Shown here: piece by piece, positions 25,514 through 32,106 of the stretch
Numbering within the stretch: the stretch's first letter is position 1
Layout of the letters: each line of letters starts with the position of its first letter
NCBI GenBank assembly: GCA_964461295.1
Contig: CAYWTX010000481.1
Location: forward strand, 1 to 35,479
Source: CAYWTX01 sp964461295
GTDB taxonomy: Bacteria > Planctomycetota > Phycisphaerae > SM23-33
DNA length: 35,479 bases
Direction: 5' to 3'
Translations under genes and position numbers: made by a program
Notes under the pieces: model-generated
Databases searched by the model: none
The model's input: only the letters and a program-made list of their open reading frames with translations
Told to the model about the DNA's origin: nothing

Positions 25514-25819
25514 ATGCACGTCAAGATGGGCGGCGAGGAGTTCGAGGTCCGGCTGCCGGCGAACATGAAGGACTTCGGCTCCTGCGAGATCACCCGCTGC
25601 CGCAACGGCACGACGCGCCGGATCATCCGCCTGCGGGCCAAGCAGGGGGAGCGTGCTATGCTGGATACCGCTCTCCATGAAGGGCTGCACGCCTGCCATG
25701 AGGAGTGGCCGGAAGACCTTGTTCGGTCCACGGCAACAGACCTCGCTCGCCTCTTGTGGACGCTCGGCTACCGCCGCGTGGCGGACCCATGCTCCTCATC
25801 CCGTTCAGGTGGTACATGA
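25514..25819 (+). CDS. Small HExxH metallopeptidase-like protein
   Basis: This 101-residue protein contains TALHEGLHACHEEW (H55, E56, H59), a zincin-type zinc-binding helix with a further histidine at position 62 in a conserved-looking context. The N-terminal half gives strands (FEVRLPANMKDFG, RRIIRLRAKQG) and the C-terminal half a long helix (LVRSTATDLARLLWTLGYRR), a layout seen in small phage zincin-like proteins. It has no signal peptide. Cutting of a host or virion protein is possible; a structural zinc role cannot be excluded. An AGGAGG ribosome site precedes the ATG. Confidence 0.65.
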   Translation: MHVKMGGEEFEVRLPANMKDFGSCEITRCRNGTTRRIIRLRAKQGERAMLDTALHEGLHACHEEWPEDLVRSTATDLARLLWTLGYRRVADPCSSSRSGGT

Positions 25820-25920
25820 TGGCTTCCTTCCTCGGCAACATCTGGTTCGCTGGTCTTGCGCTCGCAGTCGGTTTCGTCGGCGGCTGGTGGCTCTGCGCCA
25901 AGCGCGGCGGCAAGGTCTGA
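25816..25920 (+). CDS. Very small single-span membrane protein
   Basis: This 34-residue protein is mostly one hydrophobic segment (SFLGNIWFAGLALAVGFVGG), followed by WWLCAKRGGKV. The ATG at 25816 overlaps the upstream stop as ATGA; ATG 25819 or the upstream 25789 (43 residues) are alternatives. The positive C-terminal end suggests the N-terminus faces outside. A small holin or regulatory membrane peptide is possible; nothing more can be said from sequence. Confidence 0.5.
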   Translation: MMASFLGNIWFAGLALAVGFVGGWWLCAKRGGKV

Positions 25921-25923
25921 CCC

Positions 25924-26991
25924 GTGCCAGGGGAGACGGCGACGAGCTGCTGCTGCGGCGGTGGGCCGACGCCCTCGCCCAACTGCCCGGATGATGGCAC
26001 GCCTCCGCCGACGCCTACGGTGACGATCAAACTCGACGCTTCGCCCATTGCCTGCTCGTGGGTGAAGTCGGCGAGCTGCGTGCCGATGACGTGCGGGTGT
26101 GACGGCGGGGCAGGACAGACCCAGATCAAGCCCTGCGGGCCGACCACACCATGCACCACGCTGGTTCCGGCGTTCTTCCCCTACGTGAACTTCGTGACTG
26201 GGCTCGGCGCCGCGAAGGCATTCGCCTGCTGGCCGACGTACAGCGACGAGACCTACCCCAGCGTGGGCACGTGCACCTCGACCATCGTGCCGTGCGGCAG
26301 CTTCGAGCAGTCGTATGACCCCTACAGCACGAACTGGTCGTTCCCGCTGACGTGCGGAGGCGACGGAAGCCTTGCCATCTGCGGCGGGATGGCTGGCGGC
26401 AACGTGCAGTACTACCCCTCGCAGGCGTCCTACGAGGCAGGCAACGGCGTCAAGGTCGAGGTCTCCGGTTACTGCTGCGAGACCTGCGCGTGCGTCAGCA
26501 ACCCGAAGTGCTCGGTCATCGCGGTCAACGTGCACGCGATCTGGACTATCTCGGCGCAGGTGCCGTGGGTGCGATTCATCCCGGGCGCCAACCTGTGCAT
26601 CTGCAACGACCCGTTCTTTGATGTCGGCGCGTGGATCTTGCAGGCAGCTCCATACGGCCCGCAGACGCTGGACTTCGTCCACCAGCAGTTCCTGACGATG
26701 GAGTTCGAGAACACGATCTACACGACGCAGACCGAGAAGCGTCTTGCGCCTGGCGCCTACGCACCTCGGTGCATTCAGGAAATGCAGAACCAGTGCGGCG
26801 CGGCGGCGGTCACGGGCTTCTACAGCTTCACCGGGAGCGTGGATGCCTGCAACGGCATCGCGCCGTACACGCCAGGCTTCATCGACGCCGGGATTGATTG
26901 CGGCGAGCCGTGCCTTGTGCAGGACCAGCAGTGCTCGGTGGCCGAGCTCGCCGCGCACGGCTGGGGGATCTCCGTGTCGGTGAGCGCATGA
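25924..26991 (+). CDS. Cysteine-rich protein (28 Cys), function unknown
   Basis: This 355-residue protein reads from GTG 25924. It has 28 cysteines, nearly 8 percent, spread over the length, including CCC, CGC, CC-x-x-CAC and CIC clusters. A Pro/Thr-rich stretch near residue 25 precedes a beta-rich body with many Tyr/Trp. There is no signal peptide or membrane helix. Such density implies multiple disulfides or metal sites, uncommon for a protein folding in the cytoplasm, so it may oxidise after lysis or in the virion. It is coupled to a small CxxC protein (next gene). I do not recognise a family. Confidence 0.7.
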   Translation: MPGETATSCCCGGGPTPSPNCPDDGTPPPTPTVTIKLDASPIACSWVKSASCVPMTCGCDGGAGQTQIKPCGPTTPCTTLVPAFFPYVNFVTGLGAAKAFACWPTYSDETYPSVGTCTSTIVPCGSFEQSYDPYSTNWSFPLTCGGDGSLAICGGMAGGNVQYYPSQASYEAGNGVKVEVSGYCCETCACVSNPKCSVIAVNVHAIWTISAQVPWVRFIPGANLCICNDPFFDVGAWILQAAPYGPQTLDFVHQQFLTMEFENTIYTTQTEKRLAPGAYAPRCIQEMQNQCGAAAVTGFYSFTGSVDACNGIAPYTPGFIDAGIDCGEPCLVQDQQCSVAELAAHGWGISVSVSA

Positions 26992-27257
26992 CCCCGCAGA
27001 GCTCCGAGGACAGGCGAGCATGGCGGCCGGCGGGCTGGGGCGGTCCCCCGCCGGCGGCCCGTGCCCCCATGCGCGGCCTCGGCGACGTGGTCGCCGCCGT
27101 CACCACGGCGGTCGGGATCAAGCCCTGCGGCGGATGCAAGGAGCGCCAGGCGGCCCTGAACCGCCTTGTCCCGTTTGCCGGGTCGGAAACGCCCGCAGCG
27201 GCGTCCGAGGCTCCCGAGGCGGCCACGGCCCCTCCCGCGCCCACGGACGCGCCGTAG
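26988..27257 (+). CDS. Small GIKPCGGCKxRQ-motif protein
   Basis: This 89-residue protein starts at an ATG overlapping the previous stop (ATGA). Its centre, GLGDVVAAVTTAVGIKPC followed by GGCKERQAALNRLVPF, is a short motif I associate with small phage and bacterial proteins of unknown function, with a CxxC pair that could bind metal or be redox active. Both flanks are Pro/Ala-rich and probably disordered. It is the last gene of the long rightward array. Confidence 0.65.
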   Translation: MTPQSSEDRRAWRPAGWGGPPPAARAPMRGLGDVVAAVTTAVGIKPCGGCKERQAALNRLVPFAGSETPAAASEAPEAATAPPAPTDAP

Positions 27258-27280
27258 GGCATTCCTGTCGCCCTAGCGGG

Positions 27281-27325
27281 CAAAGTAAAACCCCCGCGGG
27301 GGCCGAGAGGCACGCGCCGCGGGGG
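27281..27325 (-). terminator. Terminator of the leftward early genes
   Basis: On the minus strand a 9-bp stem (CCCCCGCGG paired with CCGCGGGGG, 27291-27299 and 27317-27325) is followed by TTTTACTTTG. It lies between the convergent rightward late array and leftward early genes. A smaller hairpin TAGGGC/GCCCTA (27255-27275) overlaps the stop of the last rightward gene but has no U-tract. Confidence 0.75.
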
Positions 27326-27354
27326 CATCCGGGGGCTGGGGGGGGGGGTGGCGA

Positions 27355-27627
27355 TCAGTCGAGCTCGATGGGGTGGCCGTCCATCCACGCGGGCACGTCC
27401 CGGGCCTCGCGGGCGAGCACGGTGGTCATGGTAGCGGCTCGGTGGCAAGCCTGCGCGATGGCGCGGGTGATGTCCCGGAGGTCGCGGTCCTCCTCGCGGA
27501 AGTGCTCCCATGCCTTGTCGCCGGGGCTGGTGCAGCCGATCACCTCGGCGACCCGCTGGCGGCGGCGAGCGATGGCGTACTGGATGGCGTCGAGCTGTTC
27601 GATGGTCAGAGTCAGGGTGACGTTCAT
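27355..27627 (-). CDS. Hypothetical early protein
   Basis: This 90-residue helical protein is preceded by the ribosome box CTAGGAGAAG also found before two other early operons. MNVTLTLTIEQLDAIQYAI opens a helix; basic RRRQRVAEVIG and a HFREEDRDLRDITRAIAQA helix follow. It has its own promoter (27675-27703) and lies between two terminators, so it is a separate one-gene unit. Small, strongly expressed early proteins of this type often act on host functions; the specific role is unknown. Confidence 0.65.
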   Translation of the reverse strand: MNVTLTLTIEQLDAIQYAIARRRQRVAEVIGCTSPGDKAWEHFREEDRDLRDITRAIAQACHRAATMTTVLAREARDVPAWMDGHPIELD

Positions 27628-27674
27628 GGCTTCTCCTAGCGTGAGGTGCGATCCGAGGCGACGTGCCCCAGCGT

Positions 27675-27703
27675 GGTATACCCTCCATCGGCGCAGGGGG
27701 CAA
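27675..27703 (-). promoter_or_regulatory. Sigma70-like early promoter
   Basis: On the minus strand, -35 TTGCCC and -10 TATACC are separated by 17 bases, and the sequence before the -10 ends GGAGGG, like the GCAGGG of the promoters at 29090 and 32077. It points at the gene starting at 27627. Confidence 0.6.
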
Positions 27704-27725
27704 GCGGGCTTGAGGGAATCCCGGG

Positions 27726-27764
27726 AAAAGAATGGGGGCGCCCCCGACGAATCAAGGGCGCCCC
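27726..27764 (-). terminator. Terminator after the Gp157-like gene
   Basis: On the minus strand GGGGCGCCC pairs with GGGCGCCCC (27756-27764 and 27735-27743), followed by ATTCTTTT. It ends the two-gene ERF/Gp157 unit before the separate promoter of the next leftward gene. Confidence 0.75.
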
Positions 27765-27786
27765 GCTAGGAGAAGGTCCGTGGATG

Positions 27787-28293
27787 TTACTTCAGCTCGA
27801 GGCGGACGCCCCGCTCCCCGAGGGCTGCGCCGGGAACCGCCTGCCCGGCCTCAAGCGCGGCGCGGATGCCGTCCTTGTCCAGCACCTCCGTGACCTTCGG
27901 CACGCGGTACAGCGTGGGGATGGCAGCCTCGTCGGTGACGAGCAGGGGGATCTTGCCGCCGTTCTTCCGGACGGCCAGGCGGAACCGCGGCGTCTCGACC
28001 TTGTCCCGCTGGGTGACCTGCATGGCCCGCAGGAGGGCGGCACGCAGGCGCTCGGCCTTCGCCTCGTCGGAGGCGGCCAGCGCCTCCATGCGCTCGGCCT
28101 CCTCGCGGCGGCCGGCGGCCCGGGACTCGCAGACCCGGATCAGCGCGGCGTAGTCATCGGCCTTTGCGTCGAAGCTCTCGGCGATGATGGAGAGATGATC
28201 CTCCAGCGCGGCCCCGACCTCGGGGTTCGCCTCGGCGGCCTCGAGAGCCGCGAGGATCTCCTGCATCTCGGCGGTTAGCTGGTAGAGGCTCAC
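27787..28293 (-). CDS. Gp157-like phage protein
   Basis: This 168-residue protein starts at GTG 28293, overlapping the ERF gene stop by four bases. The N-terminus LYQLTAEMQEILAALE, a Glu-rich helical first half and the C-terminal basic strand segment (QVTQRDKVETPRFRLAVRKN, then VPKVTEVLDKDGIRAAL) match the Siphovirus Gp157 family, commonly encoded beside ssDNA-annealing proteins. Its molecular activity is not settled; linkage suggests a helper in recombination or host-defence resistance. The longer frame upstream is a shadow of the ERF gene. Confidence 0.78.
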   Translation of the reverse strand: MSLYQLTAEMQEILAALEAAEANPEVGAALEDHLSIIAESFDAKADDYAALIRVCESRAAGRREEAERMEALAASDEAKAERLRAALLRAMQVTQRDKVETPRFRLAVRKNGGKIPLLVTDEAAIPTLYRVPKVTEVLDKDGIRAALEAGQAVPGAALGERGVRLELK

Positions 28294-29036
28294 GAGGCCA
28301 CCTCCTCTCCCTTGATCGCCTTGACCCGGCTGGCCTCGTAGAAGCCCGCCTTGTTCCAGGCGTAGTCCATCTCGACCACGGCGTGGGCCTGCACGGTGCC
28401 GACCAGCGCGCCGGGGATGCAGACCCAGGCGGCGGTCCCGTCCTCGGCCTCGCAGTAGGCGGCCGTCTTGCCGCTGTCGCGCACGGTGACCTTCTTCACC
28501 ATGACCTCCTCGGAGCCGCTGTCCGGCCACGGGCGACCCGGCTGCGAAGCGGTCGTTGCCTTGGGCGCAGGCTGGGGAGCGGGCGCTTCCTTGCGCGGCG
28601 CGGGCTTCGGCGCGGCCTTCTTCGCCTCAATGTGCGCTTCGCGGTCAGACTCGCCGTCATCGTCCGCGTGCGGGTCCCCGACAATCGCCATCAACCCGAG
28701 CAAGGAGTACCTGCGAAGGTACGTCACGATGCCTGCCGCCTGCTGGACATTGCTGCCGCTGACCATCGGGAACGCCATCGTCTCCCGCATCCATTCCCCG
28801 CTCGCGTGCACGAGGTTCGTGGTGACGCGCACGCGGCCGTCCTCGATAGCGACCGACTGCATGAGCGCGATGTCGTGCTTCGCCAGCGGCTTGCGGACGG
28901 CGTTCAGGATCGCGGCCAGCGTGCTGAACTTCGACTTGAAGTGCGAGTTCACGCCGTCCAGCTCGGGGTTGTCGATCTCAAGGTGCGCCTTCGCCAGCGC
29001 GGCAGCGATCTGCCCCGTCGTTTCACTTGTATCCAT
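28290..29036 (-). CDS. erf: ERF-family single-strand annealing protein
   Basis: This 248-residue recombinase pairs complementary single strands during phage recombination and genome repair or circularisation. The N-terminal ERF core is visible: IAAALAKAHLEIDNPELDG, FSTLAAILNAVRKPLAKHDI, a middle WMRETMAFPM and QQAAGIVTYLRRYSLLGLM. A Pro/Ala/Lys linker (about 130-170) leads to a small C-terminal beta domain, as in P22 Erf-type proteins. It has its own promoter (29090-29118), AGGAGAAG ribosome box, and a coupled Gp157-like gene. Confidence 0.88.
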   Translation of the reverse strand: MDTSETTGQIAAALAKAHLEIDNPELDGVNSHFKSKFSTLAAILNAVRKPLAKHDIALMQSVAIEDGRVRVTTNLVHASGEWMRETMAFPMVSGSNVQQAAGIVTYLRRYSLLGLMAIVGDPHADDDGESDREAHIEAKKAAPKPAPRKEAPAPQPAPKATTASQPGRPWPDSGSEEVMVKKVTVRDSGKTAAYCEAEDGTAAWVCIPGALVGTVQAHAVVEMDYAWNKAGFYEASRVKAIKGEEVAS

Positions 29037-29089
29037 GTTGCTTCTCCTGTTCGATGCGTAGGCCAGCCACCGCGGCAGGCCATGCGCGT

Positions 29090-29118
29090 ACCTTACCCTG
29101 CGCCGCCGCAGGCGTCAA
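29090..29118 (-). promoter_or_regulatory. Sigma70-like early promoter of erf
   Basis: On the minus strand, -35 TTGACG and -10 TAAGGT lie 17 bases apart, with GGCGCAGGG directly before the -10. The identical GGCGCAGGGTAAGGTA string occurs in the promoter at 32077. The -35 overlaps the end of the rusA gene. Confidence 0.75.
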
Positions 29119-29549
29119 CCCCCAAGCGGGCCGATTTCCAGCCATGCGCCCGGGCCTTCACCGGGCGGCGCCCAGACCCGCTCCACCGTGAGGCGGGCGA
29201 CCTGACGGTCGTTGGCATAGGCGATGCCCGCCAGCCCGTCGCAGATCGCCCGGGCGAGCTTGTCGCAGTCGGCGTACCCCGGCCGCGCCGGCGCGGAGGG
29301 CTTGATCGTGCCGTCTTTGCGGTAGTGGCTGGCGGGGCGGACGAATTGCACCGAGGCCGCGACCTCAACGTCCCCGACTATGGGCGTGCTCCAAGACTCG
29401 CGTGCTCGAGCAGCGATGGCCGACCGCCAGGGCTTGACCTTCTGCGACTGCTCGAGCATGACGGTGCGTCCGTTCCGCAGGCGCACGAGGCGCTTCGATC
29501 CCTGTGCGGCAGGATCGCCGTGAACGAAGAAGATGCGCGGAGGTGTCAT
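29115..29549 (-). CDS. rusA: RusA-like Holliday junction resolvase
   Basis: This 144-residue protein starts at the ATG overlapping the previous stop. HGDPAAQGSKR at the N-terminus, VKPWRSAIAARARE, a hydrophobic strand DVEVAASVQFVRPASHY and the acidic catalytic region YADCDKLARAICDGLAG followed by DRQVARLTVER match RusA, including the conserved Asp residues that cut four-way DNA junctions. With ERF it forms a compact recombination set, probably resolving replication concatemers before packaging. Confidence 0.87.
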   Translation of the reverse strand: MTPPRIFFVHGDPAAQGSKRLVRLRNGRTVMLEQSQKVKPWRSAIAARARESWSTPIVGDVEVAASVQFVRPASHYRKDGTIKPSAPARPGYADCDKLARAICDGLAGIAYANDRQVARLTVERVWAPPGEGPGAWLEIGPLGG

Positions 29550-29812
29550 CGCCGCCCCATCCGCGTCTGCAAGGCGGGCAGCGACAGCACGCCGGCCGAG
29601 CGCAGGCGATACGGCGACCCCTCCTGCGGCAGGCCCGTGTCGATCTCCACGTCGTACGTCTCGCGAGCGTGCGCCAGCACGTTCGACACCGTGCGCGGCG
29701 AGGTGCGCCACCGCTCAGCGAGCTGCGCCCGAGAGTAGCGGTGCTGGCTGGCGCAGAGGATCAGGTCCACCGTGCGCTGCCAGAGCCGGGAGGAAGTGCC
29801 GCGGGGCGTCAT
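29546..29812 (-). CDS. Small helix-turn-helix protein
   Basis: This 88-residue protein starts at 29812, overlapping the upstream stop as ATGA. A winged-helix/HTH segment is clear: RTVDLILCASQHRYSRAQLA then ERWRTSPRTVSNVLAHARE, followed by a strand VEIDTGLPQEGSPYRLR that could be the wing. It probably regulates phage or host transcription or assists DNA metabolism with rusA, to which it is coupled. Confidence 0.7.
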   Translation of the reverse strand: MTPRGTSSRLWQRTVDLILCASQHRYSRAQLAERWRTSPRTVSNVLAHARETYDVEIDTGLPQEGSPYRLRSAGVLSLPALQTRMGRR

Positions 29813-30006
29813 CCTTCCCCCTCGTACAGCGCCCGGCGCATCTCGCGGCCGAGACACATGCCGAACATCGACGCCATCTTGTGCAGCTCGCGCCGCAGCT
29901 CCTCGATCTTGTCGGCGGCCTCGCGCATGGTTGCGGCCTCCACCGCTGGCGTCAGGCCATTGGACATGTCACGCAGGCGGTCCACGATGTCGGCATGATC
30001 AGTCAT
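29809..30006 (-). CDS. Small hypothetical coiled-coil protein
   Basis: This 65-residue protein opens MTDHADIVDRLRDMS and has a helix AATMREAADKIEELRRELH. The DIVDRLR...EAADKIEELRR arrangement recurs in the protein encoded at 30202-30561 (DIVTRLR...EAADEIERLR), so the two are related. Such short proteins are frequent in early regions of phages, with unknown function. Overlaps on both sides show coupled translation. Confidence 0.65.
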   Translation of the reverse strand: MTDHADIVDRLRDMSNGLTPAVEAATMREAADKIEELRRELHKMASMFGMCLGREMRRALYEGEG

Positions 30007-30205
30007 CGATGCCCTCCAGGGCGAGGCGGGTGCGGAGCGCGTCGTTCTCCTTCTCCAGCGCGGCCAGCCGCTCGGCGGCCTCGCAGGCGATGTCCCAGGT
30101 CAGCGAGACCTTGGAGGAAAGCAGTCGGGACGCGACGTGGTTGCGGCCGAGGAGCGCCGCTGACACGCTGCGCCGAGCGGCAGTGATGCGTTCAGGGTCG
30201 GTCAT
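29999..30205 (-). CDS. Small hypothetical helical protein
   Basis: This 68-residue protein starts at ATG 30205, overlapping the preceding stop. Helices RITAARRSVSAALLGRN and DIACEAAERLAALEKENDAL include a leucine heptad, suggesting dimerisation. It overlaps its downstream neighbour by eight bases. Function not recognised. Confidence 0.6.
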   Translation of the reverse strand: MTDPERITAARRSVSAALLGRNHVASRLLSSKVSLTWDIACEAAERLAALEKENDALRTRLALEGIDD

Positions 30206-30561
30206 GGCTTTCCCTCCTCTTTGAAGCAGTCCCATCCACGCCGGGTGGCTTCGGCACGGGCGCGTCGATCCATGTCATTTACGGACAGGGAGTTACCGAC
30301 AGGCGCGGCTTCGCACCACATCCGCCTCGCCTCGTCGCGCTCGGCGCGGACCTGTTGGATTTCCGCAGATGCGCGGAGCATGAGCGGCCCAAGTCGATCA
30401 AGTTCAACGCGCAGCCGTTCGATCTCGTCGGCGGCTTCCTGACAGATTGGGCTTGGGCCGTGAATATAGACGGGTTCGGGGAATCCATCCTTCGCAAAGG
30501 CAAGCCGCGTGGTGATGGCGATATGACCGCGCAGCCGGGTCACGATGTCGGTAGTGCTCAT
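30202..30561 (-). CDS. Hypothetical protein with DIVTRLR / EAADEIERLR motifs
   Basis: This 119-residue protein starts at ATG 30561, overlapping the upstream stop. It opens with STTDIVTRLRGHIAITTRL, has a QEAADEIERLRVELDRLG coiled coil in the middle, and ends with basic helical DMDRRARAEATRRGWDCF. It is similar in plan to the 65-residue protein at 29809-30006, suggesting duplication. No enzymatic motif. Confidence 0.65.
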   Translation of the reverse strand: MSTTDIVTRLRGHIAITTRLAFAKDGFPEPVYIHGPSPICQEAADEIERLRVELDRLGPLMLRASAEIQQVRAERDEARRMWCEAAPVGNSLSVNDMDRRARAEATRRGWDCFKEEGKP

Positions 30562-30872
30562 GCGTGGCTCCCTTCGTCCACCCACGACCCCTGCTTCAGC
30601 TCTTGCCGGGGCGTGCGCGGTTCCTTCGGGTCGCCATCCAGGCCGCGGCGGTCGAAGCCTCCGCCGAGACTGACCACCTGCCGCTCCAGCTCGCGGATGC
30701 GTTCAAGGTAGCGGGCGCGGGCCTCGGCGTCCCGCTTGATCCAAGCCGCCGCGTGCTGGAGCAGGAAGTACAGCGGCTCGAGCGGTTGCCCGGCGTGCGT
30801 GGTGTTGCGAATGCGCTCGGCGCCGGCCTTCAACGACTCGGCGATTGACTCGGGGCTGTTCGGCAGCCTCAT
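30558..30872 (-). CDS. Hypothetical helical protein
   Basis: This 104-residue protein starts at ATG 30872, overlapping the previous stop. MRLPNSPESIAESLKAGAER, LYFLLQHAAAWIKRDAEAR and ARYLERIRELERQVVSLGG form helices; the C-terminus is charged and Gly-rich. No family recognised. It is one of a chain of overlapping early genes. Confidence 0.62.
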   Translation of the reverse strand: MRLPNSPESIAESLKAGAERIRNTTHAGQPLEPLYFLLQHAAAWIKRDAEARARYLERIRELERQVVSLGGGFDRRGLDGDPKEPRTPRQELKQGSWVDEGSHA

Positions 30873-31183
30873 GGCGTCTCCTCCAGCTTCCAGACTCGGA
30901 TGGCGCGGCCGTGCGTGGAAGGGCGCACGGAGCGGGTGAAGCCCAGGCACGTCCAGCCCGGACCCTTGAAGACGCTGCCGGCGGCGTTGCCGAGCAGCGT
31001 GAAGTCGTAGCCGTAGCGGTGCATCTCCGCCGCGACCTGGTCCATGTTGACCTCGCCGTAGACCCGGGCGAGACGGCGGGCGATCTGTTGTGCGGCGGCC
31101 AGCAGCTCGGGCCGGGCGCTGGCGGCCTTCGCCATGCCCGCCTCCTTGCGACGGTCGGCCTCGGCGGCGTCGAAGAGGTTCAT
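30869..31183 (-). CDS. Hypothetical protein
   Basis: This 104-residue protein has a helical N-terminus (NLFDAAEADRRKEAGMAKA, LLAAAQQIARRLARVYG), a turn VNMDQVAAEMHRYGYD and a C-terminal beta part with GNAAGSVFKGPGWTCLGF and RAIRVWKLEE. This two-part layout with conserved-looking aromatics is seen in small phage proteins annotated only as hypothetical. Overlaps at both ends indicate coupling. Confidence 0.62.
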   Translation of the reverse strand: MNLFDAAEADRRKEAGMAKAASARPELLAAAQQIARRLARVYGEVNMDQVAAEMHRYGYDFTLLGNAAGSVFKGPGWTCLGFTRSVRPSTHGRAIRVWKLEETP

Positions 31184-31497
31184 GCCTGCACCCCCATCGA
31201 GGAGGCGACCACCGCGGACAGCGCCTTGCCCCGGCTCGACAGGCAGACCCGGTGCGTGCGGCGGTCGATGGCGTCCCGCTCCCGGACCACCAGCTCGCGG
31301 TACATGAGCTGCTGCATGGTGCGGCCCATCGTCCCGGGATCGACGCCGAGCATCGTGTCCAGGGTGGCGACGGTGACGCCCTTCGGAAGGGTGGAGATCG
31401 TCAGCAGGGCGATGGTCGCGGTCAGGCTGAAGTCCGGCTCCTCGCGGCGCAGGACCGACAGGCCGCGCACGACCATGTCGAAGGTCTCGGTGGTCAT
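31180..31497 (-). CDS. MarR-like winged-helix regulator
   Basis: This 105-residue protein shows a winged-helix plan. Helices LTATIALLTISTLPKG and VTVATLDTMLGVDPGTMGR (recognition helix) are followed by the wing signature ERDAIDRRTHRVCLSSRGKAL, close to the D-R-R wing of MarR proteins. It is short for MarR (usually about 140), lacking part of the dimerisation helices. A 17-bp palindrome at the transcription start of its own operon (32054-32070) is a candidate binding site. Confidence 0.72.
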   Translation of the reverse strand: MTTETFDMVVRGLSVLRREEPDFSLTATIALLTISTLPKGVTVATLDTMLGVDPGTMGRTMQQLMYRELVVRERDAIDRRTHRVCLSSRGKALSAVVASSMGVQA

Positions 31498-31685
31498 CCC
31501 CGGCCCTCCCAGCGGACGTGGTCGCGCCGGCTGATCCGCACGGAGCGCGGAGCCAGCACGGCGACCTTCGCCTTCGTCGCGGCGATGTGCCGGACGTCGA
31601 TCACGACCTCGCCGTCCGCGGTCAGGAGGATCAGCTGGTCATCCTCGGGGCGGATCGTCACCACCACGCAGGTGCGGTCACTCAT
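31494..31685 (-). CDS. CsrA-like RNA-binding protein (candidate)
   Basis: This 63-residue protein aligns by eye with CsrA. VVVTIRPEDDQLILL corresponds to the first strand and turn, GEVVIDVRHI to the second and third strands, and AKVAVLAPRSVRISRRDHVR to the hallmark V-x-x-G-I-x-AP-x-x-V-x-V-x-R-x-E segment. A basic residue is kept at the R-x-E position and another in TIRP at the R6 position. The usual MLxLxRR start is not exact and there is an N-terminal extension. CsrA dimers block or change translation of mRNAs with GGA motifs. Overlap with both neighbours places it in the MarR operon. An SH3-like protein of other kind is the alternative. Confidence 0.5.
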   Translation of the reverse strand: MSDRTCVVVTIRPEDDQLILLTADGEVVIDVRHIAATKAKVAVLAPRSVRISRRDHVRWEGRG

Positions 31686-32016
31686 CGCGGGCCTCCTTGA
31701 TCGCCTGCGCGATCACGCTGACCACCTCGAGCGCGAACGACTCGCTGACGGCGCGAGCGGAGTCGTGCGGGCGCACGGGCGTCTCGGAGGCGAAGTGGAT
31801 GGTGCGGCCGTGGTCGAAGGCGTTCGACCGGGCGAAGACGCTGACCTCCCAGATGCGGGTGGTCTCACCCGTGTCGCGGTTCTCGGTGATCCGCAGCACC
31901 GCGTCTCGAGTCGAGAGCTGCACCGCGGCCTCGAGCTCCTCCGGGATCGGCTGCATGTCGGCAAGGGGATCGTCCCCCAGCACCTCGGCGATTGTCGGGA
32001 TCGTGAATCGGCTCAT
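31678..32016 (-). CDS. Hypothetical protein, first gene of the long early operon
   Basis: This 112-residue protein is preceded by GCTAGGAGAAG and ATG 32016, directly downstream of the promoter at 32077 and palindrome at 32054. FTIPTIAEVLGDDPLADM, a beta segment TTRIWEVSVFARSNAFDHG and a final helix SFALEVVSVIAQAIKEARD can be seen. Unknown function. It overlaps the CsrA-like gene by eight bases. Confidence 0.65.
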   Translation of the reverse strand: MSRFTIPTIAEVLGDDPLADMQPIPEELEAAVQLSTRDAVLRITENRDTGETTRIWEVSVFARSNAFDHGRTIHFASETPVRPHDSARAVSESFALEVVSVIAQAIKEARDE

Positions 32017-32053
32017 CTGCTTCTCCTAGCAGCGCGGTCCCGCCGCGCACGGT

Positions 32054-32070
32054 GTCGGCATCATGCCGAC
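32054..32070. promoter_or_regulatory. 17-bp perfect palindrome, candidate operator
   Basis: gtcggcat-c-atgccgac is an exact inverted repeat whose edge is about seven bases from the -10 box (32077-32082), thus at the expected transcription start of the leftward operon containing the MarR-like gene. Length and symmetry fit a dimeric winged-helix repressor. Which protein binds is inferred. Confidence 0.6.
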
Positions 32071-32076
32071 GCGCAT

Positions 32077-32106
32077 ACCTTACCCTGCGCCGGGGCAGGC
32101 TGTCAA
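32077..32106 (-). promoter_or_regulatory. Sigma70-like early promoter of the MarR/CsrA-like operon
   Basis: On the minus strand, consensus -35 TTGACA and -10 TAAGGT are 18 bases apart, with GGCGCAGGG before the -10 as at 29090. The genes from 32016 down to 29115 overlap almost continuously and probably form its transcript. Confidence 0.78.

Noticed and set aside
27783..28278. Plus-strand gene starting after AGGAGAAGG at 27766
   Set aside because: A good-looking ribosome site is present, but the frame is opposite the Gp157-like gene and its product lacks any domain.
28383..29738. Plus-strand open frame of 451 codons
   Set aside because: Opposite erf and rusA, which have clear family motifs.
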